In this document: positions 8,574 to 18,030 of the stretch, one piece after another
How the letters are laid out: each line of letters begins with the position of its first letter
Numbering within the stretch: the first letter of the stretch is position 1
NCBI RefSeq assembly: GCF_959020145.1
Contig: NZ_CAUEQY010000002.1
Location: 1-64,000, forward strand
Source: an uncultured Bifidobacterium sp.
Lineage (GTDB): Bacteria; Actinomycetota; Actinomycetes; Actinomycetales; Bifidobacteriaceae
Reading direction: 5' to 3'
DNA: 64,000 nt
Position numbers and translations under genes: made by a program
Notes under the pieces: model-generated
Databases searched by the model: none
Seen by the model: only the letters and a program-made list of their open reading frames with translations
What the model was told of the DNA's origin: nothing

Positions 8574-9989
8574 GTGGAACATGCCAGGAAGACGACCTAT
8601 GCGAGACGGGCGCGGCGTTTTCCACATGGTTTGGTTACCATGAACCATATGGAAGCACTTCATGAGAACCTGTGGCCGGCACCGTATGCCGGCAAACCGT
8701 TGAACGCCACTGTGGTGGTACCGGGCAGCAAATCACTGTCGAACCGTTATCTCATTCTCGCGGCGCTCGGACATCGACCCGTGCGATTGGTCGGTCTATT
8801 GCGTTCACGTGACACCGAGTTGATGATGGACGCGTTGCGCGCGTTGGGAGTGCGCTGCGAAATCGACGAGCAGGTTGACACCACGGTTACAGTGGTGCCG
8901 CCGTCCGACGGCCGGTTCCACGGTGGTACGAAGGTGTTCTGCGGTCTTGCGGGAACGGTGATGCGCTTTGTGCCCGGTCTTGCCATGTTCGCGGACGGTC
9001 CTGTGGCTTTCGACGGTGACGAGCAGGCGTACGCGCGTCCGATGAAGCCGGTGTTGGACGGTCTTGAACAGTTGGGGGCATGTATCGAATACCACGGCGA
9101 GGAAGGTCGACTGCCATTTACAATCACTCCACCTCAAACGGTGAGCCAGTGCGCTGAGCCGAGCATGGTCAGCATTGATTCTTCGGGATCCTCGCAGTTC
9201 ATTTCAGGACTATTGCTCATCGGCTCTCGAGTGCCAGGCGGTTTGGAACTGCATCACACGGGGGAGAAGACGCCGAGTTTGCCGCATATTCGCATGACCG
9301 TGGCCGATCTGCATGGTTCCGGCGTGCGTGTCAACGCAGACGAACACGCTCGCGTGTGGACCGTGCAGCCGGGAGCCGTGCAGTTGCCCGAAACTGTGAC
9401 GGTCGAACCTGACCTGTCGAATGCCGCCCCGTTCCTTGGCGCAGCGCTCATCGCCGGAGGAACCGTGCGCGTACCTCATTGGCCGGAATCCACTACGCAA
9501 CCCGGAGGCATGCTTCCGGGATATTTGGAACGTATGGGAGCCGAGATCAGCTTCCCGGTGATTGACGACGTCCGGTACTGCGAAGTGACCGGCAACGGTC
9601 ATGTCAGCGGCCTAGGTGATTTCGACTTGACGGCGGCAGGTGAGATCGCGCCGTCGCTTGCAGCGATTCTGGTTTTTGCGGACAAGCCTACCCGCATGAT
9701 CGGCATCGGTCATTTACGAGGGCATGAGACGAACCGTCTGGAGGCTTTGGCCAACGAGATTACGCGCGTTGGGGGAGCTGCCCACGAACTGCCCGATGGA
9801 TTGGAGATAACCCCTGTGTCGGCGAATCGTCTTAGACCATCCGTGATGGAGACTTATGCCGATCATCGTATGGCCACATTCGCGGCGATGCTTGGCCTAC
9901 GCATCAAAGGCATCCAAGTGAAGAACGTCGCCACGACGGCGAAAACCCTACCGAATTTCGTGGATCTGTGGAATGACATGCTTGTTTGA
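8574..9989 (+). CDS. aroA: 3-phosphoshikimate 1-carboxyvinyltransferase (EPSP synthase)
   Basis: Sixth step of the shikimate pathway: joins phosphoenolpyruvate to shikimate 3-phosphate. Motifs are clear: 'VVPGSKSLSNRYLILAALG' with the substrate-binding Lys near the N-terminus, 'GLAGTVMRFVPG' for the PEP site, and 'YADHRMATFAAMLGL' near the C-terminus. The start is ambiguous. The GTG at 8574 has AAAGGAA eight bases upstream and gives 471 residues; the ATG at 8640 gives a more usual length of about 449 but has no ribosome site. The other aro genes lie at 34.8-38.1 kb, so aroA is separate. Confidence 0.95.
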   Translation: MEHARKTTYARRARRFPHGLVTMNHMEALHENLWPAPYAGKPLNATVVVPGSKSLSNRYLILAALGHRPVRLVGLLRSRDTELMMDALRALGVRCEIDEQVDTTVTVVPPSDGRFHGGTKVFCGLAGTVMRFVPGLAMFADGPVAFDGDEQAYARPMKPVLDGLEQLGACIEYHGEEGRLPFTITPPQTVSQCAEPSMVSIDSSGSSQFISGLLLIGSRVPGGLELHHTGEKTPSLPHIRMTVADLHGSGVRVNADEHARVWTVQPGAVQLPETVTVEPDLSNAAPFLGAALIAGGTVRVPHWPESTTQPGGMLPGYLERMGAEISFPVIDDVRYCEVTGNGHVSGLGDFDLTAAGEIAPSLAAILVFADKPTRMIGIGHLRGHETNRLEALANEITRVGGAAHELPDGLEITPVSANRLRPSVMETYADHRMATFAAMLGLRIKGIQVKNVATTAKTLPNFVDLWNDMLV

Positions 9990-10055
9990 CGGATATGCAA
10001 AAGTGACGTCGGGGGACGTTCGGTCCGTCTGACGAGAGCGGACTTGTTTCCGTAA

Positions 10056-10110
10056 CATAGCGGAAGGGGCTTTCCACAAGAATAGTTTGTGGAAAGCCCC
10101 TTCCGCTATG
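10056..10110. terminator. Long perfect hairpin between convergent aroA and guaA
   Basis: A 24-bp perfect inverted repeat (10056-10079 with 10087-10110) around a 7-base loop, placed between two converging genes. Neither side has a T-tract, so it is not a textbook intrinsic terminator, but position and strength suggest bidirectional termination or mRNA end protection. Confidence 0.7.
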
Positions 10111-10126
10111 CGTCAAGCCTGCGGGC

Positions 10127-11689
10127 TCACTCCCATTCGATGGTTGCCGGCGGCTTGGAAGTGCAGTCAAGCACCACGCGGTTGATCTGACGGCATTCGT
10201 TGGTAATACGCGTCGAGATGGTGGCGAGCACGTCGTACGGGATACGCGACCAGTCGGCGGTCATGGCGTCTTCGGACGACACCGGACGCAACACGATCGG
10301 CGAGCCGTAGGTGCGTTCGTCACCCTGCACGCCCACGGAATGCACGTCGGCAAGCAGCACGACCGGGCACTGCCAGATGTCGCGGTCGAGGCCGGCCTTG
10401 GAAAGCTCCTCACGTGCGATGGCATCAGCTTCGCGCAACAGGTCAAGACGTTCCTTGGTGATTTCGCCGATGATGCGGATGCCGAGACCCGGACCCGGGA
10501 ATGGCTGACGCCAGACAATCTCATCCGGCAGACCGAGTTCGGTGCCAATGGCGCGCACCTCATCCTTGAACAGGGTGCGCAGCGGCTCGATGAGCTGGAA
10601 TTTGATGTCCTTCGGCAGGCCGCCCACATTGTGGTGCGATTTGATGTTGGCCGCGCCATCGCCGCCGCCGGACTCTACGACGTCCGGATACAGCGTGCCC
10701 TGCACGAGGAATTTGACTTCCTTGCCGGAGGCACCGGCCTCTTCGATGACCTGACGCTGCGCCTTCTCAAAAGTGCGGATGAACTTCTCTCCGATGATCT
10801 TGCGCTTCTTCTCCGGCTCGCTCACGCCCTTCAATGCGGTGAGGAAGTCTTCGGAGGCGTCCACGGCGATGAGCTTGATGCCGGTGGCCTCGACGAAATC
10901 ATGCTTGACCTGCTCGGCCTCGCCCTTGCGCAGCAGACCGTGGTCCACGAACACGCAGGTGAGCTGCTCGCCGATGGCCTTATGCACCAGAGCCGCCGCG
11001 ACGGCGGAGTCGACGCCGCCGGACAGGCCGCAAATCACCTGGGCGTCGCCGACCTTCTCGCGGATTTTCTTGACCTGGTCCTCGATGATGTTGGACGCGT
11101 TCCAGTTATCGCCGAGGCCGGCGCACTTGTGCAGGAAGTTCTCGATGAGCTTCTGGCCCATCGGAGTGTGCTTGACTTCCGGATGCCACTGCACGCCGTA
11201 CAGTTTGCGGGACTCGTCCTGCATGGCGGCGACCGGTGCGCCTTCGGTGTGGGCGAGCACTTCGAAGCCTTCCGGCGCGGTCTTGACGGCCACGCCATGG
11301 CTCATCCACGTGCTTTGCTCTGCGGGAGAGCCGTCGAGCAGACCCTCCGCCTTGTCGATGGTGGTTTCCGTTTTGCCGTATTCGCCCAGGGCGGCCTTGT
11401 CGACATCCGCGCCCAACGCGTATGCCATGGCTTGGAAGCCGTAGCAGATGCCGAGCACCGGAACGCCCGCGTCGAACAGCTTCTTGTCGACGCGCGGAGC
11501 GCCCGGTTCGAACACGGAAGCGGGGCCACCGGACAGGATGATGGCCTGCGGATCCTTGGCCAGCATCTCATCGACCGGCATGGAATGCGGCACGAGCTCC
11601 GAATAAACATTGGCCTCACGCACGCGACGTGCGATCAGCTGGGCGTACTGGGCTCCGAAATCGACAACGAGCACAGGACCTGCAGCCAT
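10127..11689 (-). CDS. guaA: GMP synthase (glutamine-hydrolysing)
   Basis: Converts XMP to GMP with ATP and glutamine. The N-terminal class I glutamine amidotransferase has its nucleophile Cys82 in 'GICYGFQAM' and a His-Glu pair in 'QWHPEVKH'. The ATP pyrophosphatase domain has the P-loop 'GLSGGVDSAVAAAL', and the C-terminal dimerisation domain ends in 'IEWE', as is typical. At 520 residues it is full length. The ATG is preceded by AGGGAGAG, and a good promoter lies upstream at 11729-11757. The gene is monocistronic, between aroA and xfp. Confidence 0.97.
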   Translation of the reverse strand: MAAGPVLVVDFGAQYAQLIARRVREANVYSELVPHSMPVDEMLAKDPQAIILSGGPASVFEPGAPRVDKKLFDAGVPVLGICYGFQAMAYALGADVDKAALGEYGKTETTIDKAEGLLDGSPAEQSTWMSHGVAVKTAPEGFEVLAHTEGAPVAAMQDESRKLYGVQWHPEVKHTPMGQKLIENFLHKCAGLGDNWNASNIIEDQVKKIREKVGDAQVICGLSGGVDSAVAAALVHKAIGEQLTCVFVDHGLLRKGEAEQVKHDFVEATGIKLIAVDASEDFLTALKGVSEPEKKRKIIGEKFIRTFEKAQRQVIEEAGASGKEVKFLVQGTLYPDVVESGGGDGAANIKSHHNVGGLPKDIKFQLIEPLRTLFKDEVRAIGTELGLPDEIVWRQPFPGPGLGIRIIGEITKERLDLLREADAIAREELSKAGLDRDIWQCPVVLLADVHSVGVQGDERTYGSPIVLRPVSSEDAMTADWSRIPYDVLATISTRITNECRQINRVVLDCTSKPPATIEWE

Positions 11690-11728
11690 AACACTCTCCC
11701 TTTAATATGAGGTATCAAGAAACGAACA

Positions 11729-11757
11729 ATACTAACTGCTCTATTGTGACGTTGCAA
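11729..11757 (-). promoter_or_regulatory. guaA promoter
   Basis: On the minus strand, -35 TTGCAA (11752-11757) and -10 TAGTAT (11729-11734) are separated by exactly 17 bases, placing the transcript start about 33 bases before the guaA ATG. Consensus match is good. Confidence 0.6.
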
Positions 11758-12145
11758 GGAGACATTGGAAACACGTGAACGGAGAATGAACGAATCTCAC
11801 AATTGCTTACTCCCACCTACTCAACACGCCGCGTGTGTATCTAGGGAAACGAACGTGGGAAACATGTGTTAACCGACTAAAAACGTTGATTTTGAGCCGT
11901 TTTTCAATCTTTTTGATAGAGTGTGAAGTACGCACAAAAATCCCGATAAAAGCACACATTTGCGTACAGAAAAATAACAATTGAACACACAGTCGCAAAA
12001 AAACAGCAAAAAGTCGAACCGCGCTCGTAATATGTGCAAGTGACTGGAAATGAGGCATACCGCGTAACCGCAAGGTTTTAGGCATGGCTCATGACCTAAG
12101 GAAATAAACAATCGCACATCACAGTGCAGGAGTACAGGAGTACAC
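11758..12145 (+). promoter_or_regulatory. Long AT-rich upstream region of xfp
   Basis: About 390 bases without a credible gene, much more AT-rich than its surroundings. Two candidate promoters are visible: an extended -10 TGA-TAGAGT (hexamer 11917-11922) with TTGAGC 19 bases upstream, and TAATAT at 12028-12033. A hairpin forms at 12078-12099 (TTAGGCATG with CATGACCTAA, one bulged base). Just before the xfp ATG the octamer CAGGAGTA occurs twice in tandem, giving two ribosome-binding sites. A long leader and doubled Shine-Dalgarno suit a very highly expressed gene. Confidence 0.5.
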
Positions 12146-14623
12146 ATGACGAGTCCTGTTATTGGCACCCCTTGGAAGAAGCTGAACGCTCCGGTTTCCG
12201 AGGAAGCTATCGAAGGCGTGGATAAGTACTGGCGTGCAGCCAACTACCTCTCCATCGGCCAGATCTATCTGCGTAGCAACCCGCTGATGAAGGAGCCTTT
12301 CACCCGCGAAGACGTCAAGCACCGTCTGGTCGGTCACTGGGGCACCACCCCGGGCCTGAACTTCCTCATCGGCCACATCAACCGTCTCATTGCTGATCAC
12401 CAGCAGAACACTGTGATCATCATGGGCCCGGGCCACGGCGGCCCGGCTGGTACCGCTCAGTCCTACCTGGACGGCACCTACACCGAGTACTTCCCGAACA
12501 TCACCAAGGATGAGGCTGGCCTGCAGAAGTTCTTCCGCCAGTTCTCCTACCCGGGTGGCATCCCGTCCCACTACGCTCCGGAAACCCCGGGCTCCATCCA
12601 CGAAGGCGGCGAGCTGGGTTACGCCCTGTCCCACGCCTACGGCGCTGTGATGAACAACCCGAGCCTGTTCGTCCCGGCCATCGTCGGCGACGGCGAAGCT
12701 GAGACCGGCCCGCTGGCCACCGGCTGGCAGTCCAACAAGCTCGTCAACCCGCGCACCGACGGTATCGTGCTGCCGATCCTGCACCTCAACGGCTACAAGA
12801 TCGCCAACCCGACCATCCTGTCCCGCATCTCCGACGAAGAGCTCCACGAGTTCTTCCACGGCATGGGCTATGAGCCGTACGAGTTCGTCGCTGGCTTCGA
12901 CAACGAGGATCACCTGTCGATCCACCGTCGTTTCGCCGAGCTGTTCGAGACCGTCTTCGACGAGATCTGCGACATCAAGGCCGCCGCTCAGACCGACGAC
13001 ATGACTCGTCCGTTCTACCCGATGATCATCTTCCGTACCCCGAAGGGCTGGACCTGCCCGAAGTTCATCGACGGCAAGAAGACCGAGGGCTCCTGGCGTT
13101 CCCACCAGGTGCCGCTGGCTTCCGCCCGCGATACCGAGGCCCACTTCGAGGTCCTCAAGAACTGGCTCGAGTCCTACAAGCCGGAAGAGCTGTTCGACGA
13201 GAACGGCGCCGTGAAGCCGGAAGTCACCGCCTTCATGCCGACCGGCGAACTGCGCATCGGTGAGAACCCGAACGCCAACGGTGGCCGCATCCGCGAAGAG
13301 CTGAAGCTGCCGAAGCTGGAAGACTACGAGGTCAAGGAAGTCGCCGAGTACGGCCACGGCTGGGGCCAGCTCGAGGCCACCCGTCGTCTGGGCGTCTACA
13401 CCCGCGACATCATCAAGAACAACCCGGACTCCTTCCGTATCTTCGGACCGGATGAGACCGCTTCTAACCGTCTGCAGGCCGCTTACGACGTCACCAACAA
13501 GCAGTGGGACGCCGGCTACCTGTCCGCTCAGGTCGACGAGCACATGGCTGTCACCGGCCAGGTCACCGAGCAGCTTTCCGAGCACCAGATGGAAGGCTTC
13601 CTCGAGGGCTACCTGCTGACCGGCCGTCACGGCATCTGGAGCTCCTATGAGTCCTTCGTGCACGTGATCGACTCCATGCTGAACCAGCACGCCAAGTGGC
13701 TCGAGGCTACCGTCCGCGAGATTCCGTGGCGCAAGCCGATCTCCTCCATGAACCTGCTCGTCTCCTCCCACGTGTGGCGTCAGGATCACAACGGCTTCTC
13801 CCACCAGGATCCGGGTGTCACCTCCGTCCTGCTGAACAAGTGCTTCAACAACGATCACGTGATCGGCATCTACTTCCCGGTGGATTCCAACATGCTGCTC
13901 GCTGTGGCTGAGAAGTGCTACAAGTCCACCAACAAGATCAACGCCATCATCGCCGGCAAGCAGCCGGCCGCCACCTGGCTGACCCTGGACGAAGCTCGCG
14001 CCGAGCTCGAGAAGGGTGCTGCCGAGTGGAAGTGGGCTTCCAACGTGAAGTCCAACGATGAGGCTCAGATCGTGCTCGCCGCCACCGGTGATGTTCCGAC
14101 TCAGGAAATCATGGCCGCTGCCGACAAGCTGGACGCCATGGGCATCAAGTTCAAGGTCGTCAACGTGGTTGACCTGGTCAAGCTGCAGTCCGCCAAGGAG
14201 AACAACGAGGCCCTCTCCGATGAGGAGTTCGCTGAGCTGTTCACCGAGGACAAGCCGGTCCTGTTCGCTTACCACTCCTATGCCCGCGACGTGCGTGGTC
14301 TGATCTACGATCGCCCGAACCACGACAACTTCAACGTTCACGGCTACGAGGAACAGGGCTCCACCACCACCCCGTACGACATGGTTCGCGTGAACAACAT
14401 CGATCGCTACGAGCTCCAGGCTGAAGCTCTGCGCATGATCGACGCTGACAAGTACGCCGACAAGATCAACGAGCTCGAGGCCTTCCGTCAGGAAGCCTTC
14501 CAGTTCGCTGTCGACAACGGCTACGATCACCCGGATTACACCGACTGGGTCTACTCCGGTGTCAACACCAACAAGCAGGGTGCTGTCTCCGCTACCGCCG
14601 CAACCGCTGGCGATAACGAGTGA
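12146..14623 (+). CDS. xfp: Xylulose-5-phosphate / fructose-6-phosphate phosphoketolase
   Basis: Key enzyme of the bifid shunt: cleaves xylulose 5-phosphate or fructose 6-phosphate with inorganic phosphate to acetyl phosphate plus glyceraldehyde 3-phosphate or erythrose 4-phosphate, using thiamine diphosphate and Mg2+. It is 825 residues, the usual length. Family landmarks include 'GHWGTTPGLNFLIGHINR', 'MGPGHGGPAGTAQSYLDG', the ThDP-binding 'GDGEAETGPLATGWQSN' and 'SSHVWRQDHNGFSHQDPG'. Codon use is strongly biased to C-ending and preferred codons, consistent with very high expression. The product feeds pta and ackA directly downstream. A strong terminator follows, so pta is probably transcribed separately. 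Confidence 0.98.
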   Translation: MTSPVIGTPWKKLNAPVSEEAIEGVDKYWRAANYLSIGQIYLRSNPLMKEPFTREDVKHRLVGHWGTTPGLNFLIGHINRLIADHQQNTVIIMGPGHGGPAGTAQSYLDGTYTEYFPNITKDEAGLQKFFRQFSYPGGIPSHYAPETPGSIHEGGELGYALSHAYGAVMNNPSLFVPAIVGDGEAETGPLATGWQSNKLVNPRTDGIVLPILHLNGYKIANPTILSRISDEELHEFFHGMGYEPYEFVAGFDNEDHLSIHRRFAELFETVFDEICDIKAAAQTDDMTRPFYPMIIFRTPKGWTCPKFIDGKKTEGSWRSHQVPLASARDTEAHFEVLKNWLESYKPEELFDENGAVKPEVTAFMPTGELRIGENPNANGGRIREELKLPKLEDYEVKEVAEYGHGWGQLEATRRLGVYTRDIIKNNPDSFRIFGPDETASNRLQAAYDVTNKQWDAGYLSAQVDEHMAVTGQVTEQLSEHQMEGFLEGYLLTGRHGIWSSYESFVHVIDSMLNQHAKWLEATVREIPWRKPISSMNLLVSSHVWRQDHNGFSHQDPGVTSVLLNKCFNNDHVIGIYFPVDSNMLLAVAEKCYKSTNKINAIIAGKQPAATWLTLDEARAELEKGAAEWKWASNVKSNDEAQIVLAATGDVPTQEIMAAADKLDAMGIKFKVVNVVDLVKLQSAKENNEALSDEEFAELFTEDKPVLFAYHSYARDVRGLIYDRPNHDNFNVHGYEEQGSTTTPYDMVRVNNIDRYELQAEALRMIDADKYADKINELEAFRQEAFQFAVDNGYDHPDYTDWVYSGVNTNKQGAVSATAATAGDNE

Positions 14624-14652
14624 GCCTAGGCTATTTGGCCTGATTGCTTGAT

Positions 14653-14687
14653 AAAAGCCCCAAGGGATTGTTCCCTTGGGGCTTTTT
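14653..14687 (+). terminator. Intrinsic terminator of xfp
   Basis: A 15-bp perfect stem (14653-14667 with 14672-14686), TTGT loop and T-tract; GC-rich core GCCCCAAGGGA. Textbook intrinsic terminator 30 bases after the xfp stop. Confidence 0.92.
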
Positions 14688-14748
14688 CGTATTACGGTGC
14701 GATATGCTTGGCTTAAAACAGCAAAACCGCTAGCGCGTGTCAGTTACC

Positions 14749-14780
14749 GTTTGCACATTACAATTGCTCATTGTGCGAAC
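14749..14780. promoter_or_regulatory. Nested inverted repeat upstream of pta
   Basis: GTTTGCACA (14749-14757) and TGTGCGAAC (14772-14780) match as an inverted repeat with one mismatch, and ACAAT / ATTGT form a second one inside. It is about 50 bases before the pta start and may be an operator. No regulator can be named. Confidence 0.3.
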
Positions 14781-14825
14781 GATGTGGTATCGCACCCGAA
14801 TAATGTGAAGTACATAGGAGACACC

Positions 14826-16496
14826 GTGAGTTTTACCAGCGTCACCATCATCAGTCCCGAAGCGGCTAACGGCCGTAATGTTGTCGCCCTTGGAGTCACC
14901 AAGGCACTTGCCGCAGCCGGCAAGACCGGAGTGTTCCGTCCGGCGGTCTGCAGAAAAGACACCTTCACGGACGTGCTGATCGAAGCTTCCAATGCCGGTT
15001 TGAGCCGGGAACAGTCCGTCGGCGTGTGCCCCAAGCGCGCTCGTAACGATAAGGAAGGTTCGCGGGCGGATATCGTTGCGGCCTACACCCAAGCCGTAGA
15101 AACAGCCCGACCGGATGCCATGGTGATTGTCGGCACCGACAGGTCAGCAGTCAATGATCCCGCGATGTTCTCTTTCAACGCTGACTTCGCGGCAGACCTC
15201 CAATCGCCGGTCCTGCTGGCCGTATGCACTATCGAACGCACACCGGAACAAGTCAAAAGCACGGTTGAGGCATCCACCAAGGTCATCGAAGACGCCGGGA
15301 GCAAAGTCGTCGGCGTGTTCATTACTGGGTGTGACGACACGCAGCCGGATCCGCTCAAAGCATGCTTCGTCGACTACCCGGTGCCGGTGTGGACGCTACC
15401 TGCCGTCGATTTCAACGACGATGACGCCATCAGCAAGGCAGACGAAGCGTTCGCGACGAACGTCGACGCCGCGGAACTGACCGCGGCACTCGAATCGCCA
15501 TTCGACGCCCCGACCACACCCTATGCTTTCCAATACGGTCTGCTGGGCAAGGCGAAGGCGGACAAGAAGACCATCGTGCTGCCGGAGGGCAACGAGGATC
15601 GCATCATCAAAGCCGCCGATTATCTGCTGGAACGCGACATCGTCGATCTGATCATCGTCGGAGACGAAAACGCCATTCTCGCCCGTGGTCAGGAATTGGG
15701 ATTGAAATCGCTTGGCAAGGCGAAATTCCAAGCCAAGGATGATGAAACGGTGTTGGAACCCATGGTGGCGAAGCTGTGCGAGCTGCGCGCCAAGAAAGGC
15801 ATGACCGAAGAGCAGGCGCGCAAACAGCTGGCCGATGACAGCTATTTCGGCACCATGCTTGTGGTGATGGGCATGGCGGACGGCCTCGTGTCCGGTTCCG
15901 TCAACTCCACGGCCAATACCGTGCGTCCGGCCCTGCAGGTCATCAAGACCAAGCCAGGAACATCGTTGGTATCCGGAGCGTTCCTGATGTGTTTCAAGGA
16001 CCATGTCGCCGTGTTCGCCGACTGTGCCATCAACCTTAACCCCAATGCCGAGCAGCTCGCCGAAATCGCGATCCAATCCGCCGAAACGGCCAAGGCGTTC
16101 GGCCTTGAACCGAAGGTGGGCATGCTGTCCTATTCCACGCTGGGCTCCGGAAAAGGACCCGACGTCGACCTCGTCGAGGAAGCCACCACCATCGTCAAAG
16201 ACAAGGCTCCCGACCTTGCGGTGGTCGGATCGATCCAGTTCGACGCGGCATGGTCTCCGACCGTGGCCGCGACCAAAGCCAAGGGCGATCCGGTGGCGGG
16301 CCATGTCAATGTGTTCGTATTCCCGGATCTGTGCGCGGGCAACATCGCATACAAGGCGGTACAGCGTTCCTCGGGAGCGGCCGCCGTCGGGCCGGTGCTG
16401 CAGGGTCTCAACCGCCCGGTGAACGATCTGAGCCGTGGCGCCACGGTCCAGGACATCATCAACACCATCGCCCTGACCGCCATCGAAGCCCAGTAA
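14826..16496 (+). CDS. pta: Phosphate acetyltransferase
   Basis: Interconverts acetyl phosphate and acetyl-CoA, linking the phosphoketolase product to CoA metabolism. It is the long Pta form: an N-terminal P-loop/BioD-like domain (about residues 1-230, beginning 'SFTSVTIISPEAANGRNVV') and a C-terminal catalytic PTA domain from 'KKTIVLPEGNEDRIIKAADY' to the end, with 'SYSTLGSGKGPDVDLV' and 'ANIAYK'-type elements ('GNIAYKAVQRSSGAAAVGP'). The start is a GTG at 14826 with TAGGAGA upstream, giving 556 residues. ackA follows 89 bases downstream without a clear terminator between them. Confidence 0.95.
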   Translation: MSFTSVTIISPEAANGRNVVALGVTKALAAAGKTGVFRPAVCRKDTFTDVLIEASNAGLSREQSVGVCPKRARNDKEGSRADIVAAYTQAVETARPDAMVIVGTDRSAVNDPAMFSFNADFAADLQSPVLLAVCTIERTPEQVKSTVEASTKVIEDAGSKVVGVFITGCDDTQPDPLKACFVDYPVPVWTLPAVDFNDDDAISKADEAFATNVDAAELTAALESPFDAPTTPYAFQYGLLGKAKADKKTIVLPEGNEDRIIKAADYLLERDIVDLIIVGDENAILARGQELGLKSLGKAKFQAKDDETVLEPMVAKLCELRAKKGMTEEQARKQLADDSYFGTMLVVMGMADGLVSGSVNSTANTVRPALQVIKTKPGTSLVSGAFLMCFKDHVAVFADCAINLNPNAEQLAEIAIQSAETAKAFGLEPKVGMLSYSTLGSGKGPDVDLVEEATTIVKDKAPDLAVVGSIQFDAAWSPTVAATKAKGDPVAGHVNVFVFPDLCAGNIAYKAVQRSSGAAAVGPVLQGLNRPVNDLSRGATVQDIINTIALTAIEAQ

Positions 16497-16585
16497 TCGG
16501 GCATTTTGTAGCAAGCAACGAGTAATCTAAGGTTTTGGAAAGTCGCGTAAGCGGCACATCGATTAACACATGGAGGATGCCCACA

Positions 16586-17815
16586 ATGGCGAAAACCGTC
16601 CTTGTCATCAATTCCGGTTCCAGCTCTATCAAGTATCAGCTGGTTGATCTTGAAACCGGCGAAGGTATCGCTTCCGGTCTGGTCGAGAAGATCGGCGAGC
16701 CGGTTGACGGTCATTACAAGCACGAGTACAACGGCGAGAAGCATGAGCTCGAAGAGCCGATTCACGACCATGAGCAGGGTCTGAAGCGCGTGCTCGGCTT
16801 CTTCGACGAGTTCGGCCCGAAGCTCGCCGACGCAGGCATCGTGGCCGTCGGCCATCGCGTGGTGCAGGGTGGTTCCATTTTCCCGAAGCCGGCTCTGGTC
16901 AACGACAAGACCATCGGCCAGGTCAAGGACCTCGCCGTGCTCGCCCCGCTGCACAACGGTCCGGAGGCCAAGGGCGCTGAGGTCATGCGCTCCCTGCTGC
17001 CGGATGTTCCGCAGATCTTCGTGTTCGATTCCTCCTTCTTCTTCCAGCTGCCGAAGGCGGCCAGCACCTACGCGCTGAACAAGGAGATTGCCGACCAGTA
17101 CCACATCCGCCGTTACGGCGCCCACGGCACCTCGCACGAGTTCATCTCCTCCGTGGTCCCCGCCGTCATCGGCAAGCCGGCCGAAGGCCTCAAGCAGATC
17201 GTGCTGCACATCGGCAACGGTGCTTCCGCCTCCGCCGAAATCTCCGGCAAGCCGGTTGAGACCTCCATGGGTCTGACCCCGCTGGAAGGCCTCGTGATGG
17301 GTGGCCGTACCGGCGACATCGATCCGGCCGTCGTCTTCCACCTGATTCGCAACGCCCACATGAGCGTGGACGAACTGGACACCCTGTTCAACAAGCGTTC
17401 CGGCATGATGGGTCTGACCGGCTTCGGCGACCTGCGTGAAGTGCATCGTCTGGTCGAAGAGGGCAACGAGGACGCCAAGCTGGCTCTCGACATCTACGTG
17501 CACCGCATCGTCGGCTACATCGGCAACTACACCGCTCAGATGGGTGGCGTCGACGTGATCACCTTCACCGCAGGCGTTGGCGAGAACGATGACGTCGTGC
17601 GCAAGATGGTCTGCGACAAGCTCGCTCCGTTCGGCGTCAAGCTGGATGAGGAGAAGAACGCGACCCGTTCCAAGGAACCGCGCATCATCTCCACCCCGGA
17701 TTCCGCAGTCACCATCTGCGTCATCCCGACCAACGAGGAGCTGGCCATCGCCCGCAAGTCCGCCGCCATCGCAGAAGAAGGCAAGGACTCCTACGGCAAC
17801 GTCTTCTCCAAGTGA
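16586..17815 (+). CDS. ackA: Acetate kinase
   Basis: Makes ATP and acetate from acetyl phosphate; the final ATP-yielding step of the bifid shunt. ASKHA-fold signatures are present: 'VLVINSGSSSIKYQLVD' at the N-terminus, 'GHRVVQGG', 'HIGNGAS', 'GGRTGDIDP' and 'FTAGVGENDD'. Length is 409 residues. The ATG at 16586 has GGAGG nine bases upstream; an in-frame ATG at 16577 is too close to that site. Codon use is strongly biased, like xfp. Probably cotranscribed with pta. Confidence 0.97.
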   Translation: MAKTVLVINSGSSSIKYQLVDLETGEGIASGLVEKIGEPVDGHYKHEYNGEKHELEEPIHDHEQGLKRVLGFFDEFGPKLADAGIVAVGHRVVQGGSIFPKPALVNDKTIGQVKDLAVLAPLHNGPEAKGAEVMRSLLPDVPQIFVFDSSFFFQLPKAASTYALNKEIADQYHIRRYGAHGTSHEFISSVVPAVIGKPAEGLKQIVLHIGNGASASAEISGKPVETSMGLTPLEGLVMGGRTGDIDPAVVFHLIRNAHMSVDELDTLFNKRSGMMGLTGFGDLREVHRLVEEGNEDAKLALDIYVHRIVGYIGNYTAQMGGVDVITFTAGVGENDDVVRKMVCDKLAPFGVKLDEEKNATRSKEPRIISTPDSAVTICVIPTNEELAIARKSAAIAEEGKDSYGNVFSK

Positions 17816-17868
17816 GTGACGTGTCACGTTTCGGCTGGTAGAGGAACGTGACGGCAAACGGTATGAAT

Positions 17869-17924
17869 CTGCGCCGCCGTGCCTGATAATCGATATCATC
17901 GGTCAATCAGGCACGGCGGCGCAG
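17869..17924. terminator. Long hairpin after ackA
   Basis: A 19-bp perfect GC-rich inverted repeat (17869-17887 with 17906-17924) with an 18-base loop that itself contains ATCGATAT-like symmetry. There is no T-tract directly after it. It marks the end of the pta-ackA transcript. Confidence 0.55.
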
Positions 17925-18030
17925 TGCGTTGGGCCCCCTTTTCCGCGATTCGCAAGGGATTGCTTGGTAGTACGATACGACAGGTTGCACTGTACCGTGC
18001 AATGATGTAAGAGAGAACGGTTGGTTATTC

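Noticed and set aside
11807..12243. Short minus-strand frames upstream of xfp
   Set aside because: Cys/Phe/Leu-rich translations of AT-rich non-coding DNA, without ribosome sites; better read as the xfp upstream region.
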